NCBI GenBank assembly: GCA_029204225.1
Contig: CM055108.1
Coordinates: forward strand, 46,793,486-46,857,485
Length of the DNA: 64,000 nucleotides
Direction of reading: 5' to 3'
DNA from: Diphasiastrum complanatum
Lineage: Eukaryota; Streptophyta; Lycopodiopsida; Lycopodiales; Lycopodiaceae
The notes below the pieces were generated by a model. It did no database searches. It worked only from the letters and a program-made list of their open reading frames with translations, and was not told the DNA's origin. Shown here in pieces: positions 32,946 through 44,507 of this stretch; the first letter of the stretch is position 1, and the number at the start of each line of letters is the position of its first letter. The position numbers and the translations under genes are program-made.

Positions 32946-35721
32946 TGAACTGTGGCATAAAAGGCTTGGTCATTTGAACCTAGGAAGCCTCAGTTTGATG
33001 AGAAAACTGGAAATGGGAACATGATTGCCTACAATACCACTTGAAGTCAATGTGCGAATCATGTGTATAAGGGAAGCAACATCGAGGGAAGTTCAATAAA
33101 GGTGGTGCTGCAAGGGCAAAGAACATCTTGGATTTGTTCCACACATATCTATGTGGGCCTATGAGGACTATGTCCTTAGGTAAAGCCTTCTATTTCATGA
33201 CCTTCATTGATGATATGTCATGTAAGACGTGGATTTACTTCTTGAAGAAGAAATCAGATGCGTTTGACACTTTCAAGAGCTTCAAGCATTGGTTGAAAAT
33301 CAAACAGGCAGGAAGATCAAAGTTCTAAGATCAGATAATGGAGGTGAGTACAAGTCTACTGACTTCAATGATCTTTGTGATCAATGTGGGATCAAAAGAC
33401 AATCTACGCAACCTCATACTCCTAAACTCAATGGTATAGCGTCAGTGCAAGAATCGTACAATTGTGCAAAGTGCCAGATCTATGCTAGTTGAGATGAAAC
33501 TACCAAAAGATTTTTGGTCAGAAGCATGCAGTACGACAGTCTATTATCAAAATAGAAGTCCTACCTTAGCCATACCAAAAATGACACCTGAGGAGGCATT
33601 CACGAAGAAGAAGCCAAAGGTGAACCACTTGTGAATCCTTGGATGTAAGGCCTTTGTACGCATTCCTAAGGAGGAGAGACGTAAGCATGATGTGAAAGCT
33701 ATCAAGTGTATATTTCTAGGATATGATAATCGTGTAAAGGGCTATAGCTGTTTTAATCAATTGGAGAACAAAATACGTATCAGTCGTGATGTTATCTTTG
33801 ATGAATTTGGCTATAGGATAGTGTCCCCTTTTCGCCTGTCACCATAACCTGTGTAAAAACACAGTGTTCGCGATTCTTTCGTCTTTTATTCGTCTGTGCG
33901 ATTTTGCACGTAAATATGCAGGCTGCGTGACAACATTAGTAAATATGTAGCAAGAATGGAGGTAGATTAAAAAAAGGGATTTAGGAGAGGTACATTTCAC
34001 AAAAAGCTGCTCTTCTCAAAGAGGGAGTCTCTTATATAAGCAAGAGAGCTCCTTAGGTGGCATCCTGGTGGAATTTCCACATTTTACAAATTACAAGTGG
34101 AAAAATACTCTCCACTAGAGGTCACAACTTGTCAAGATCATATAGCTAGAGAGAGCTACAAAGATCAACAAGACAGAAGGCACAACCTGAAAGGTATGAA
34201 GCAAATTATGCTCTCTTATCTAGCATTATTCAAAGCAAAGGATGATGACATTTGGGTCAAGGCCATGAGAGAGGAGATGGAGTCAATTACTAAGCATAGC
34301 ACATGGGACTTAGTAGAACCACCACCCATTGGTTGCAAATGGATGTACAAGACTAAGTACCATGCAGATCGAAGTATAGCAAATTACAAAGCTAGATTGG
34401 TGATCAATGTAAAGGGATCAACTATGAGGAGACCTTTGCGCCAGTATGTAAGTGGAATACTCTACATCTACTTGTTGATTTAGCTTCACATTCCGGTTAG
34501 CCTTTGCATCAGATAGATGTGAAATCTGCTTTTCTAAATGGTGAGTTAGAAGAAGAGGTGTTCATGGATCAACCTGAAGGCTTTGTAGCAAAAGGAAAAG
34601 AGCATAAAATATGTCATTTGAAGAAAACACTTTATGGTCTTAAACAGGCACCACGTGCATGGTACAACAGAATTGATGCCTACTTTTGTTCTAAGGGGAT
34701 GGTGAGAACACATTCTGATCAGAATCTTTATGTCTTGTGCTTTGATGGTATGGTTTCTTTGATTGCTCTTTATGTTGATGAATTGATTATCGTAGGAAAT
34801 GATCAAGAGATGTTACACATGATCAAGAAAGACCTCATGGAACAATTTGAGATGACAGATCTCAACCTAATACATTATTGCCTTGGAGTGGAGGTGTGGC
34901 AAAAAGGACATGAAGTGGGTTTAACACAAGTGAAATATGTCAGAGAGTTGCTGCACAGGTTCAGGTTGCAGAATTGCAAGCTAGTGAACACTCCTATTGA
35001 ACTAGGTAAAAAGCTTTCTAAGCTTGACAAGTCACAACCATTTGATGCTACAATGTATAGGCAATTAGTAGGGAGCTTGATTTACCTTACCATGACTAGA
35101 CCAGATATATGCTATGTTGTTGGTATTGTAAGTCAGTTTATGGCAGCACCTACAGAAACACATTGGAAGACATCTTAACGCATTTTGCATTATGTCAAAG
35201 ACACTTCAGATTATGGCCTGATTAATAGGAAGCATGAGGATTTGCCTGAGTTATGTGGCTATGTGGATGTGGATTGGAGAAGTGACTATGACGATCATAC
35301 ATCCACCACAGGCTATGTATTCAAGTTTTGTGGCAGTTGCTTTTTCTGGTCTAGTAAGAAGCAAAGTACAATTGCTCTATCCACCACAGAAGTAGAGTAT
35401 AAGACAATGTGTAGTGCAGCACAGGAAGCTATATGGTTGAGATAGATCTTGGAAGAAGTTGGAATGAAATAGAAAAATACCACAACTATACATAGCGACA
35501 GTCAAAGTGGCATTCAGCTAGCAAAGAGTCTAGTGCTCCATGCAAGAACCAAACACATGGAGATTCAGTTTCACTTTATACATGAGAGGCTACTGAGTTG
35601 TAAAATTCATGTTGTTCATTCTAGTACGGACGAACAACTAGCTGACATTTTCACTAAGCCACTTGTTAGAGAAAAGTTTGATAAGTTTAGATCAAAGCTT
35701 TCTATACTTAAAATGTGTTGA
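32946..35721 (+). pseudogene. Copia C pol, middle copy (pre-integrase to RNase H)
   Basis: It runs from LWHKRLGHLNLGSLSLMRK through the integrase core (LDLFHTYLCGPMRTMSLGKA, TFIDDMSCKTWIYFLKKKS, KVLRSDNGGEYKSTDF), then a frameshift at the NGIA block. Reverse transcriptase ([35 protein letters not shown]) and RNase H (DVDWRSDYDDHTSTTGY) follow, ending RSKLSILKMC. The catalytic site is YVDE. Stops at KVNHL and AIWLR match the left copy. A foreign insert of about 320 bases replaces part of the linker at 33808-34130. Confidence 0.9.
33808..34130. other. Foreign insert in copia C linker, LTR-like
   Basis: Compared with the left C copy, about 310 bases of linker are replaced by unrelated sequence. 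It contains a TATATAAG box near 34031 and a TGTAAAAACACAG phrase near 33852. It could be a solo LTR fragment, but no target duplication is clear and no second copy is in the window. Confidence 0.45.
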
Positions 35722-35775
35722 CTTTAAAACTATGTATATGACTATACAAAAAGTAGACTCTACTTTAAGGGAGAT

Positions 35776-36049
35776 AATTAGAATTAAAGTAGAATCATTG
35801 TGTTACTGTACTGTGGGTCCTATCAGTAGATAAGGATCAATTGGCCTTACTACGAGGCGAGTCGATGGGACATGCGTCTCTCTACTGACAACTTGAACCA
35901 TGCATGGGTTGCCTGAGTGAAGAACTATATGTATAGTGTAATTTCGTTTTGAAAAATATAGTTGCTACGTGAGCTTGGTTTGGAGAGTGTTTTATGTCTG
36001 TGTTACTATGTAGCATGATTTGTGTTCTTGTTTGAAGCAAAATCTAAGT
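35776..36049 (+). repeat. Copia C 3' LTR, middle copy
   Basis: 274 bases follow the purine tract TTTAAGGGAGA, matching 21751-22024 and 26038-26310. The target duplication GCAACA follows at 36050. Confidence 0.85.
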
Positions 36050-37034
36050 GCAACATGTTGATGGCTTAATCTAAAAGGTTTCCTAGCCTGCTTACCGACT
36101 ATACAGTCTTGACAGACATGTAATTTGACTTCTATTTAGATAGTCGAGATCAAGTACAATAGATTGCTTAGACATGTGTGATACAGAAGTATGATTCAAA
36201 TGACCAAGTCTATAATGCCAAAGTAAACTTTTATTGATGTGAACAGAAGTACAGAGAGTTTGACTAGAGGTAGAAAAGCAATGACTTGATTTGTACAAGT
36301 ATCCATGTCTCTTTTCGGGTGCTAGGATCTTGTCTATTCTATCTACTACTTTACATTGATTTGATTTGAATTCTACTTTGCGTCTTAAATTATAATTTTG
36401 CTTACAGATAGCAGATTTGTAGGAATATCGAAGACACTTGAAAGTAGTTTGGATGGATCATTTGCAAAGCTTGATCTTACGGTACCTTCACCTCTGATAG
36501 CTTGTGTGTTATGTGCCACCCAGGTGAACATACTTCCTGGTATTGTAAGGCGTATAGGATTCGAAATAGTTGATATGACTGGTCATATGCTGAGTGGCTC
36601 CAGAATAAAAAAAAACCGGGAGCTGCCATTAGATGCTTCTTGATGGTTTGACATGAATGCATCATGATCTGCTTCTTGGCTAGGCTAAGGTGCTTCTTCA
36701 ACTGCATTTTCCATCTGACTCGATTTTCCTTTGTTGTTCTTGGTTTGTAAAATGCGACAATCTTGGATCTCGCGGATAGTTTGTTTGTATTATCTGCAAA
36801 ACAACTTCTTTGTTGGCAGCTTCTGATTCAGCTTTGGTTGCTCTGATCCTTTCTTCTTCTGCTTACTCGAGCTCTTATTGGTGTATGACACGAGAGTGAG
36901 GGACTGGAGGGTTCATTCCTTCTAGTGTCTTCCTGCAGCAACATTGTGATGACTCTTGATAGAGTCAACTCTAGGTGTGTCGTGATAATCACCACCCAGT
37001 TGTCATATGTCACTTGAAATCAAAGTCATTATTT
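36050..37034 (-). pseudogene. Copia C' pre-integrase, protease and gag (antisense)
   Basis: In minus-strand order from 37034 there is a gag helix block (MTYDNWVVIITTHLELTLS, RVITMLLQEDTRRNEP), a decayed zinc knuckle ending QDCRILQTKNNKG, a protease-like THMTS block and the pre-integrase LLWHYRLGHLNHTSVSHM. The gag continues beyond inserted element D at 41610, and integrase continues beyond inserted C at 25480-26037. Confidence 0.78.
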
Positions 37035-37720
37035 TGAAACTACTATACTTTAGGACCATAAACGGATCTACAAAAGATCCACAAGAGTGATTGGATGCTT
37101 GCTTAACAATCTATCAAAAAACTAGACACAAAAAAGTTGATCTAGATTGGCAATTTGACAAACAACAAGCATTAACAATCAAAAGCATTGATAAACATTG
37201 AAATCTGAGCCCACACATGTGTACTAAAGGTTGTAATACGGACTTCAAGCTGAGAAAGAAGTAGAAATTGATTTGGGTTCATTTGGATCAATAAAACTCA
37301 ATGTACATAGTGGAGTAGCTTGAGATTGCCAATGAGCTCCAAAAATATTCTATCTTCTCACTATGAGAGCTTAGAATACGTAGCAAATTCGACTTCCTTC
37401 TTCAAGTTAGATGGATTTCCAGCATGTAATAAGGACGTTAACTCACTCTTCTTTCCCTAAAATGAAACCCTATCCTAGATCCTAGAGTTATGCTTGGTAG
37501 GTAGCTAGTTGGTCAAATTTTCACCTTAAAATTAGGTGTAGGTCCTATAAAGTAGGGATGACCACCAAATAGACATGACCAACTCTCTTGACTTGACATA
37601 ACATACATTAGGAGTGGGTTTCCACGTGGATCTTGGCCGTCCATGTGTGGAACCTAATTATACACAATATTTACAAAGTTCTACATGGCTAGATTTGCCA
37701 AAATAGGCTATTTTTTCACA
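37035..37720 (-). repeat. Element D 3' LTR
   Basis: 686 bases from TGAAACTACTATAC to TTTTTTCACA, matching 40925-41609 and, in inverted form, 18115-18770. Confidence 0.9.
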
Positions 37721-38022
37721 CTCCTCCTCAAGTCTAGCCTTGGAAACAATAATGTATCTATATACAATTCTAAGACCTGATCTTAACATCAGAAATGAAT
37801 CATATTCAGGTTTATAAGATGACTAATGAGCCCCGAAAATGATGACATGATCTATCACCATATCCAAAATAGAGCTTTTTTTATCTTGATCTCCTCCAAG
37901 ATGAATTGAAGAGTCTTGATTCTTCCTTGCACCTTTGCACTTGATTTCTTCCATGTTGAGTGAAGATGCATGAGCTTGAAACTTGCTCCTCCTTGATCTT
38001 GATGCTTCTTTTTGAAGGAAAT

Positions 38023-38355
38023 CTAATGTCTCCATGTCTTGTGAAAATCACATTGATCAAGATCACAAAACATGTACTTGCTACTATTACCAGGATTTAT
38101 CATGCTAAAATGACTAGTCCACAAACCATCAAAAGTAAGCATGATTTTTCTAATCTTGTAATTACAAGTGATCTTGAACTTCATGAGGCTACATACTTGC
38201 TTATGGATATAAGTGTCCTTCAAGGATGTTTCACTTATTTTCATAAGAAGCTTACAATTTGCCTCTCCAAAAGAAAAAACACAGTTTTCAAAACAATGAG
38301 TGATTAACTCATTCTTGCTCTTCCAAAATTCGAGAGCACTCATTTGATCAAACAA
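38023..38355 (-). pseudogene. Element D 3' accessory coding segment (shared with E)
   Basis: This 110-codon minus-strand ORF includes EANCKLLMKISETSLKDTYI, a KIRKI segment and a later WTSHFSM segment. Element E has a parallel stretch at 44508-45100 with EAYCKLLVRLSEASTEDTYT, KIRSI and WTSEASM in the same order and similar spacing. It is not part of any standard copia domain and lies between the decayed reverse transcriptase and the purine tract. The function is unknown; a captured host-gene fragment is possible. Confidence 0.5.
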
Positions 38356-38870
38356 CCAATTACTCTTAATTGGTTCATATCAATCTTTAGATCACTAAGA
38401 CATAAAAACTTGTTCTCAAATGAGTCATTACACATCTTATTTTCAACTTCCTTCTTGATGAAGCCCTCAAGTTGCCTCATGTAGTTCATGTAGTTCTCAT
38501 AGCATACCTCAGGTTGCCTCATGTAGATTACATAGCAAAATGGTTCATCAAGCATTGAAGTAAGAAAAGTGTTGAAAGTGAATGGTTGAGAATCTTTATT
38601 CAAGGCTCGGCCCTTGCCTTTGTGGATCTTCTTGGAGCACTTGATCTTTGAGGTGGATCCTCAAGATCTCCATCGCTTTGTTGCTCCTCCTCAATCCTTG
38701 CAAGATCATTGACACCAAGGTTGTTGATTTCACATTCATTCACACAAGATACTAGATGGATCCAAGCATCTCTTCTATAAACATCTATGAATGTTTCATG
38801 CATCTTATCATCACTACTTGGTACATGAGAAAAAAGAGTGTACATTTGAGTGAACGATTTTCTCTTTTGT
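38340..38870 (-). pseudogene. Element D linker and reverse transcriptase remnants
   Basis: A linker with PPQRSSAPRRSTKARAEP is followed by scraps of reverse transcriptase resembling IYMxQPEGFIKxEVENK. Most of the reverse transcriptase and all of RNase H are missing. Confidence 0.6.
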
Positions 38871-39103
38871 CATAGCAATTTTAGCATCCAACTTAAACAA
38901 GCTACCTTGTTTAACACCATTTTCTATTCAAATATCATTCTTCATTATGGAACAAACTCCATGCTTGAAGTGAATATCTAAACCATCATCCATTAGTTGT
39001 CCAACACTAAGCAAGCTCTTGGTAATTGATGGTACAAAAAGGACATTGTCTAGATCCATCCTTTTGTTAGATCCTAGACTTAATGAGATGGTACCAATAC
39101 CAT

Positions 39104-40124
39104 CTACCTTAAATTTTGATCATTTGCTAAAGAAACAAATTTATTAGACCATTGAAAGAGTAAGGTTGAGAATGTGTTCTTTTGGAAAGTCATGTTGGAG
39201 CTAGCCCCACTATCAATCCACCAAGTGTCCTTTGAGTTGCTTTTGCTTTTTGGAGTGGATGTAGATGCCATCAAAGATGAGATCTCCTCATCTCCATTCT
39301 CTTCATATGCAAGGTTCCCTTGTTTGTCCTCCTCCTCTTTTGTTCTTAGCCTCTTGTAGCATTCGGATGCATAATGCCCCTTCTTTTCACAAAAAAAGCA
39401 TTTTTTCTTTGACTTGTCCTTTGAGCTTGATGCATCATCCTCTTCTTTGGCCTCCTTGGGATGCTTCTTCTTTCCATTGGTCTTCTTTTTTTCCCTTGAA
39501 TGAGAAATTGGCTTTCTCATCTTCATCCTACAAAGACAATGAACTCATTCTTGCCTTGGTGTGGAGCATCCTACACTCTTCAGCCACTAATACACTGTGA
39601 AGTTTTTCTATAGTTGGCAGATTGTCTTGGATGGCAAAACTTTGGACCAAATTTGCAAAGTCATCTCCTAGGCCATTAAGGACAATTTTTACACGCTCTC
39701 TATCATGAATCTTCTCTCCAATGGAAGCCAACTCCCTATTTAGAGACTTGATTTTGAGTACATAATCATGTGCACTCTCCTAACTTCTTCTCATCCTTTG
39801 CAAAATCTAATTTCTAAGCATGAGTGTTAGTAGATTCATAGATTGATTTTAAAGACTCCCAAGCCTCTTTAGCACTTTTACATGATGATACTTCCCTCAA
39901 AAGATCATTTCTCACATTCTTTTTCACACGATGAAGTGCTAGCCTAGATCTCTTTTTGTATCTCACTAATTCCTATGCACCTAGAGGTTCATCTTCATCT
40001 TCAATCAAGAACTCATAGAGGTCTTGGAGCACCAAGAGTGACTCCATCCTAACCTTCCAAATAGCATAATTTGTAGATTTCAATCTCTCACTAGCTTCTA
40101 GAAGGTATGCTCCAGCAGATCCCA
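39104..40124 (-). pseudogene. Element D gag and protease
   Basis: A likely ATG at 40124 opens MGSAGAYLLEASERLKSTN, then the AIWKVRMES block. The CCHC knuckle CFFCEKKGHYASEC and protease site WWIDSGASSNM are intact. Frame breaks occur near 39990, 39840-39780 and 39530. It is clearly related to the gags of A and B. Confidence 0.82.
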
Positions 40125-40151
40125 TCTTACTAGTGACTTCTACAAACAAGA

Positions 40152-40492
40152 AATAGATTTGATTGACTTGAAACTCACAAAGGTCTCACACTTGCAGTGT
40201 TTCACTCAAATTTGATTTCTAATCCAACAAATAGACTTATAATCACAGTTCTATCACTCCCTCACAAAGCTAGAATGAAGATAAGATGAAGTGAAAACTA
40301 CTTTCAAACAAATCTTGCCAAGAAATGGATTTGATTGTCTCTAGAAACTCACTAAGGTCTCTCTCTTGTAGTGTTTCACTCAAATTAGATTTCTAATCCA
40401 ACAAATGGACTTATAATCTCAGGTCTAGCACTCCCTCACAAAGTTGGAATGAAGATAAGATGATGTGAAATCTACTTACAATCAAATCTTGC
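40152..40492 (-). repeat. Tandem duplication (about 170 bp x 2) in element D leader
   Basis: Two diverged copies, about 40152-40322 and 40330-40492, share TAATCCAACAAATxGACTTATAATC and ACTCCCTCACAAAG phrases. In the truncated D copy the sequence breaks off at the boundary between the copies. Confidence 0.8.
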
Positions 40493-40909
40493 CAATTTTG
40501 GCTATTTTTGGACAATAACATGATTAAATCTCCCTCACACTTTTTGATGTACTTTCAAGACCTATAAAAAAAGTTTAGAGGACCTGATTTTAGACTAGAT
40601 TAATTAGATCTCATGACCCTAAGTCAAATCTAAACAATGGCACTCAATCTTGGTAGCTTATCCTAAGAATTCCACCAAAAATTACATCACAAATTGAGTT
40701 TCTTTGGATCAAATGAATACCATGCATTAAATGCAGGTTCAGAGGTGCCCACACATGTGGACAATACAAATTTGGATCCTTACCAAGTTTGGGATCAAAT
40801 CTGCTCACCAAAATCAAAGTTGTAGCTTGCCCTCTCAATACTAGTTTTTAGCACCAAAACTTGCTAAAAATGGATTTGCATTAGATCAATGCCTTATGCT
40901 CTTGTACTT

Positions 40910-40922
40910 GGCTCTGATACCA
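40910..40922 (-). promoter_or_regulatory. Primer-binding site of element D
   Basis: On the minus strand this reads TGGTATCAGAGCC, two bases from the 5' LTR. Confidence 0.92.
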
Positions 40923-40924
40923 TA

Positions 40925-41609
40925 TGAAAGTACTGTACTTTAGGACCACAAATGTATCTACAAAAGATCCACAAGAGTGATTGGATGCTTTCTTAACAAT
41001 CTATCAAGAAACTAGACACAAAAAAGTTGATCTAGATTGGCAATTTGACAAACAACAAGCATTAACAATCAAAAGCATTGATAAACATTGAAATTTGAGC
41101 CCACACGTGTACTAAATGCTGTAGTATGGACTTCAAGCTGAGAAACAACTAGAAATTGATTTGGATTCATTTAGATCAATAAAACTCGATGTACATAGTG
41201 GAGTAGCTTGAGATTGTCAATGAGCTCCAAAAATATTCTATCTTCTCACTATGAGAGCTTGGAATACATAGCAAATTCGACCTCCTCCTTCAAGTTAGGT
41301 GAATTCCCAGCATGTAATAAGGAAGTTAACTCACTCTTCTTGTCCTAAAATGAAACCCTAGCCTAGATCCTAGAGTTATGCTTGGTAGGTAGCTAGTTGG
41401 TCAAATTTTCACCTTAAACTTAGGTGTAAGTCCTGTAAAGTAGGGATGACCACCAAATAGACATGATCAACTCTCTTGACTTGACCTAACATACATTAGG
41501 ATTGGGTTTCCACGTGGCATCTTGGCCTTCCATGTGTGGAACCCAACTATACACAATATTTACAAAGTTCTACATGGCTAGATTTGTCAAAATAGGCTTT
41601 TTTTTCACA
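40925..41609 (-). repeat. Element D 5' LTR
   Basis: 685-base partner of 37035-37720, with TG...CA ends. Confidence 0.9.
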
Positions 41610-41935
41610 ATTATTGTGTCTTGATCGTCAATGAATGATCTAACAACGGCCATCTGTTGTAGCAGGTTCTTGATTGATGTGATTATATAGTGAATCACCA
41701 TTTCTCATTGTAAGCGAGAAGAATCTTCTTCTGAGGTGTAGCTTGAAGGCTATGTCCCACACATCGTACAATGTGCTCAAGATGTCCCAAACTGTTTTGG
41801 AGGTCTACATGTGATATTGACAATTGAATTATAGAGGTTGTGTAGAAGCTTGTGTTGGATTTATTCCTCAACTCTCCTAAATTTCATGTTAATCTAGTTC
41901 CATTTGATTGTTGCAGTTTTCCATTTGATTGTTGT
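41610..41935 (-). pseudogene. Copia C' gag fragment (inverted partner of 17803-18114)
   Basis: This matches 17803-18114 in inverted orientation and meets element D at the same base. A short phrase (CCATTTGATTGTTG) is duplicated near 41905-41930. It abuts a truncated C-family LTR. Confidence 0.75.
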
Positions 41936-43630
41936 AGTGAGGCCAACTGATCCTTATCTACTGATAGGACCCACAATACAGTAACACAATGATTCTACTT
42001 TAACTCTAGTTCTCTCCCATAAAGTAGAGTCTACTTTTTGTATAGTCATATACATAGTTTTAAAGTCAACAAACTTTAAGTACAGAAAGCTTTGATCTAA
42101 ACTTATCAAACTTTTCTCTAACAAGTGGCTTAGTGAAAATGTCAGCTAGTTGTTCGTCCGTACTACAACGAACAACATGAATTTCACGACTCAACAGCCT
42201 CTCACGTATAAAGTGAGATTGAATCTCCATGTGTTTGGTTCTTGCATGGAGCGCTGGATTCTTTGCTAGCTGAATGCCACTCTGACTGTCGCTATGTATA
42301 GTTGTGGGATTTTTCTGTTTCATTCCAACTTCTTCCAAGATCTATCTCAACCATATAGCTTCATGTGTTGCACTACACATTGTCTTATACTCTGCTTCTG
42401 TGGTGGATAGAGCAATTGTACTTTGCTTCTTACTAGACCAGGAAAAGCAACTGCCACAAAGCTGGAATACATAGCCTGTGGTGGATCTATGATCGTCAAA
42501 GTCACTTCTCCTATCCACATCCACATAGCCACATAACTCAAGCAAACCCTCATGCTTCCTATAAATCAAGCCATAATCTGAAGTGTCTTTGACATAATGC
42601 AAAATGTGCTTAGCTGCCTTCCAATGTGTTTATGTAGGTGCTGCCATAAACTGACTTACAATACCAACAACATAGCATATATCTAGTCTAGTCGTGGTAA
42701 GGTAAATCAAGCTCCCTACTACTGCCTATACAGCGTAGCATCAAATGGTTGTGACTTGTCAAGCTTAGAAAGCATTTTACCTAGTTCAATAGGAGTGTTC
42801 ACTTGCTTGCAGTCCTGCAACCTGAACCTGTGCAACAACTCTTTGACATATTTCACCTATGTTAAACCCACTTCATGTCCTTTTTGCCACACCTCCACTC
42901 CAAGGCAATAATGCATTAGGTTGAGATCTGTCATCTCTAATTGTTCCATGAGGTCTTTCTTGATCATGTCTATCATCTCTTGATTATTTCCTATGATAAT
43001 TAATTCATCAACATAAAGAGCAATCAAAGAAACCATACCATCAAAGCACAAGACATAAAGATTCGGATCAGAATGTGTTCTCACCATCCCCTTAGAATGA
43101 AATTAGGCATCATTTCAGTTGTACCATGCACGTGGTGCCTGTTAAAGACCATAAAGTGCTTTCTTTAAACGATATACTTTATTCTCTTGTCCTTTTGCTA
43201 CAAAGCCTTCAAGTTGATCCATGGACACCTCTTCTTCTAACTCACCATTTAGAAAAGCAGATTTCACATCTATTTGATGCAAAGGCCAACCAAAATGTGA
43301 AGCTAAAGCAACAAGTAGATAGAGTATTCCACTTACATACTGGTGCAAAGGTCTCCTCATAGTCGATCCCTTTACATTGTCCATATCCTTTGATCACCAA
43401 TCTAGCTTTGTGCTTTGGTACTTAGTCTTGTACATCCATTTGCAACCAATGGGTTTCTTGCCAACTGGTGGTTCTACTAAGTCCCATGTGCTATGCTTAG
43501 AAATTGACTCCATCTCCTCTCTCATGGCCTTGACCCAAATGTCATCATCCTTCACTTCAACATAAGTCGAAGGTTCTTTGCTTTGAATAATGCTAGAGCA
43601 TAATTTGCTTCATACCTTTCAGGTTGTGCC
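41936..43630 (-). pseudogene. Copia C pol, right copy (reverse transcriptase, RNase H) with LTR stub
   Basis: Minus-strand reverse transcriptase ([19 protein letters not shown], catalytic YVDE) and RNase H lead to RSKLSVLKVC at 42066, a purine tract and about the first 75 bases of LTR. The AIWLR stop is shared with the other two C copies. The 5' side is cut at 43630 by element E. Confidence 0.88.
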
Positions 43631-44500
43631 TGATGAAAATTCCAGAATTCACACGTGTGGGGAATGTCCACAAGAGTGACTGATCTTGATTAAGCTTTGT
43701 GATTGGCACAGTACCCTGATTCTAGATTGTTCAACAAGATCTAGTTTAGAAGATATGGCTAATTCACAATCTAGCATGCTAATCAATAGACTATGATAGC
43801 AATGAATCAAAGAATGATTAAAAGTACAAGATTACAATGCATAAGCATTAGCCTCAACACGAGTTAGAGAGAGAGAGAGCTAGAGAGATAACAAGAAAAA
43901 ATAGTTTAGATCCAACCAAGCATGAGATAGCTACAAAACTTTGGTTCTTCATTACTTTGTGAATGAGAATGATATGTACATATATAGGAGAGCCAAAATT
44001 CGTGGTACTCCTTGCATTCAATATACATCCTACACCTATTCAAGTGCAAACAACTATTAACTTGACACCTAACTGCTAGCATGCATAGGTTGCACCTAAC
44101 TTCTACCTACTTTCTCCAAATGGCAATTTCTCAACTAGCCATGTACAAATCTACTTGCATGTGTCCATTAGAGTGATTTCATGCTTTGCATGTCACTATG
44201 GAAACTTAGAACATTATGTATTTATTGTGGCTCGAGTTTCTACAAGGTCATAATTGACCAATTCCATGTGAATCTCTATATGCATGTCAAACTAGACATT
44301 GTCAACATTATTGCATATCATACTAGACCAACTAGACTTTATGCATGTCACTGGAATTTGATCTACCTAACCCAAACTCGCCCTATTCTACAAGGATATG
44401 TGCTCAATTCACATGCCTTGGATACGTACAAAATATTTACATGGGTAGGATCCCCCAAACATTAACAACATATGATAGATATGTTTTACAATTTTTAACA
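43631..44500 (-). repeat. Element E 3' LTR
   Basis: 870 bases from TGATGAAAATTCCAG to ATTTTTAACA. It contains CACACGTGTG at 43650-43659 and a GA microsatellite near 43867. Confidence 0.9.
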
Positions 44501-44507
44501 GTCCTCC

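Larger units (their letters stand above)
26038..36049 (+). mobile_element. Copia element C, middle copy, inserted in C' and itself interrupted by gypsy G
   Basis: The 5' LTR (26038-26310), primer-binding site and leader lie on the left. Integrase to RNase H and the 3' LTR (35776-36049) lie on the right. GCAACA flanks both ends (26033-26038 and 36050-36055). Gypsy G sequence occupies the middle, and gag and protease are missing. Integrase and reverse transcriptase are riddled with stops, so this is an old element. Confidence 0.75.
37035..41609 (-). mobile_element. Non-autonomous copia element D (complete copy)
   Basis: LTRs of 686 and 685 bases enclose 3.2 kb that keeps gag and protease but has lost most of integrase, reverse transcriptase and RNase H. 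The primer-binding site is perfect (40910-40922), and a GAGGAGGAG purine tract adjoins the 3' LTR. ATTATT occurs beside both ends (37028-37033 and 41610-41615), a probable target duplication with one extra base on the left. It sits in C' gag. Confidence 0.9.

Noticed and set aside
36828-37013. 61-codon minus-strand ORF as an independent gene
   Set aside because: Its residues match the helix block of copia gag and it continues the C' gag interrupted by element D.
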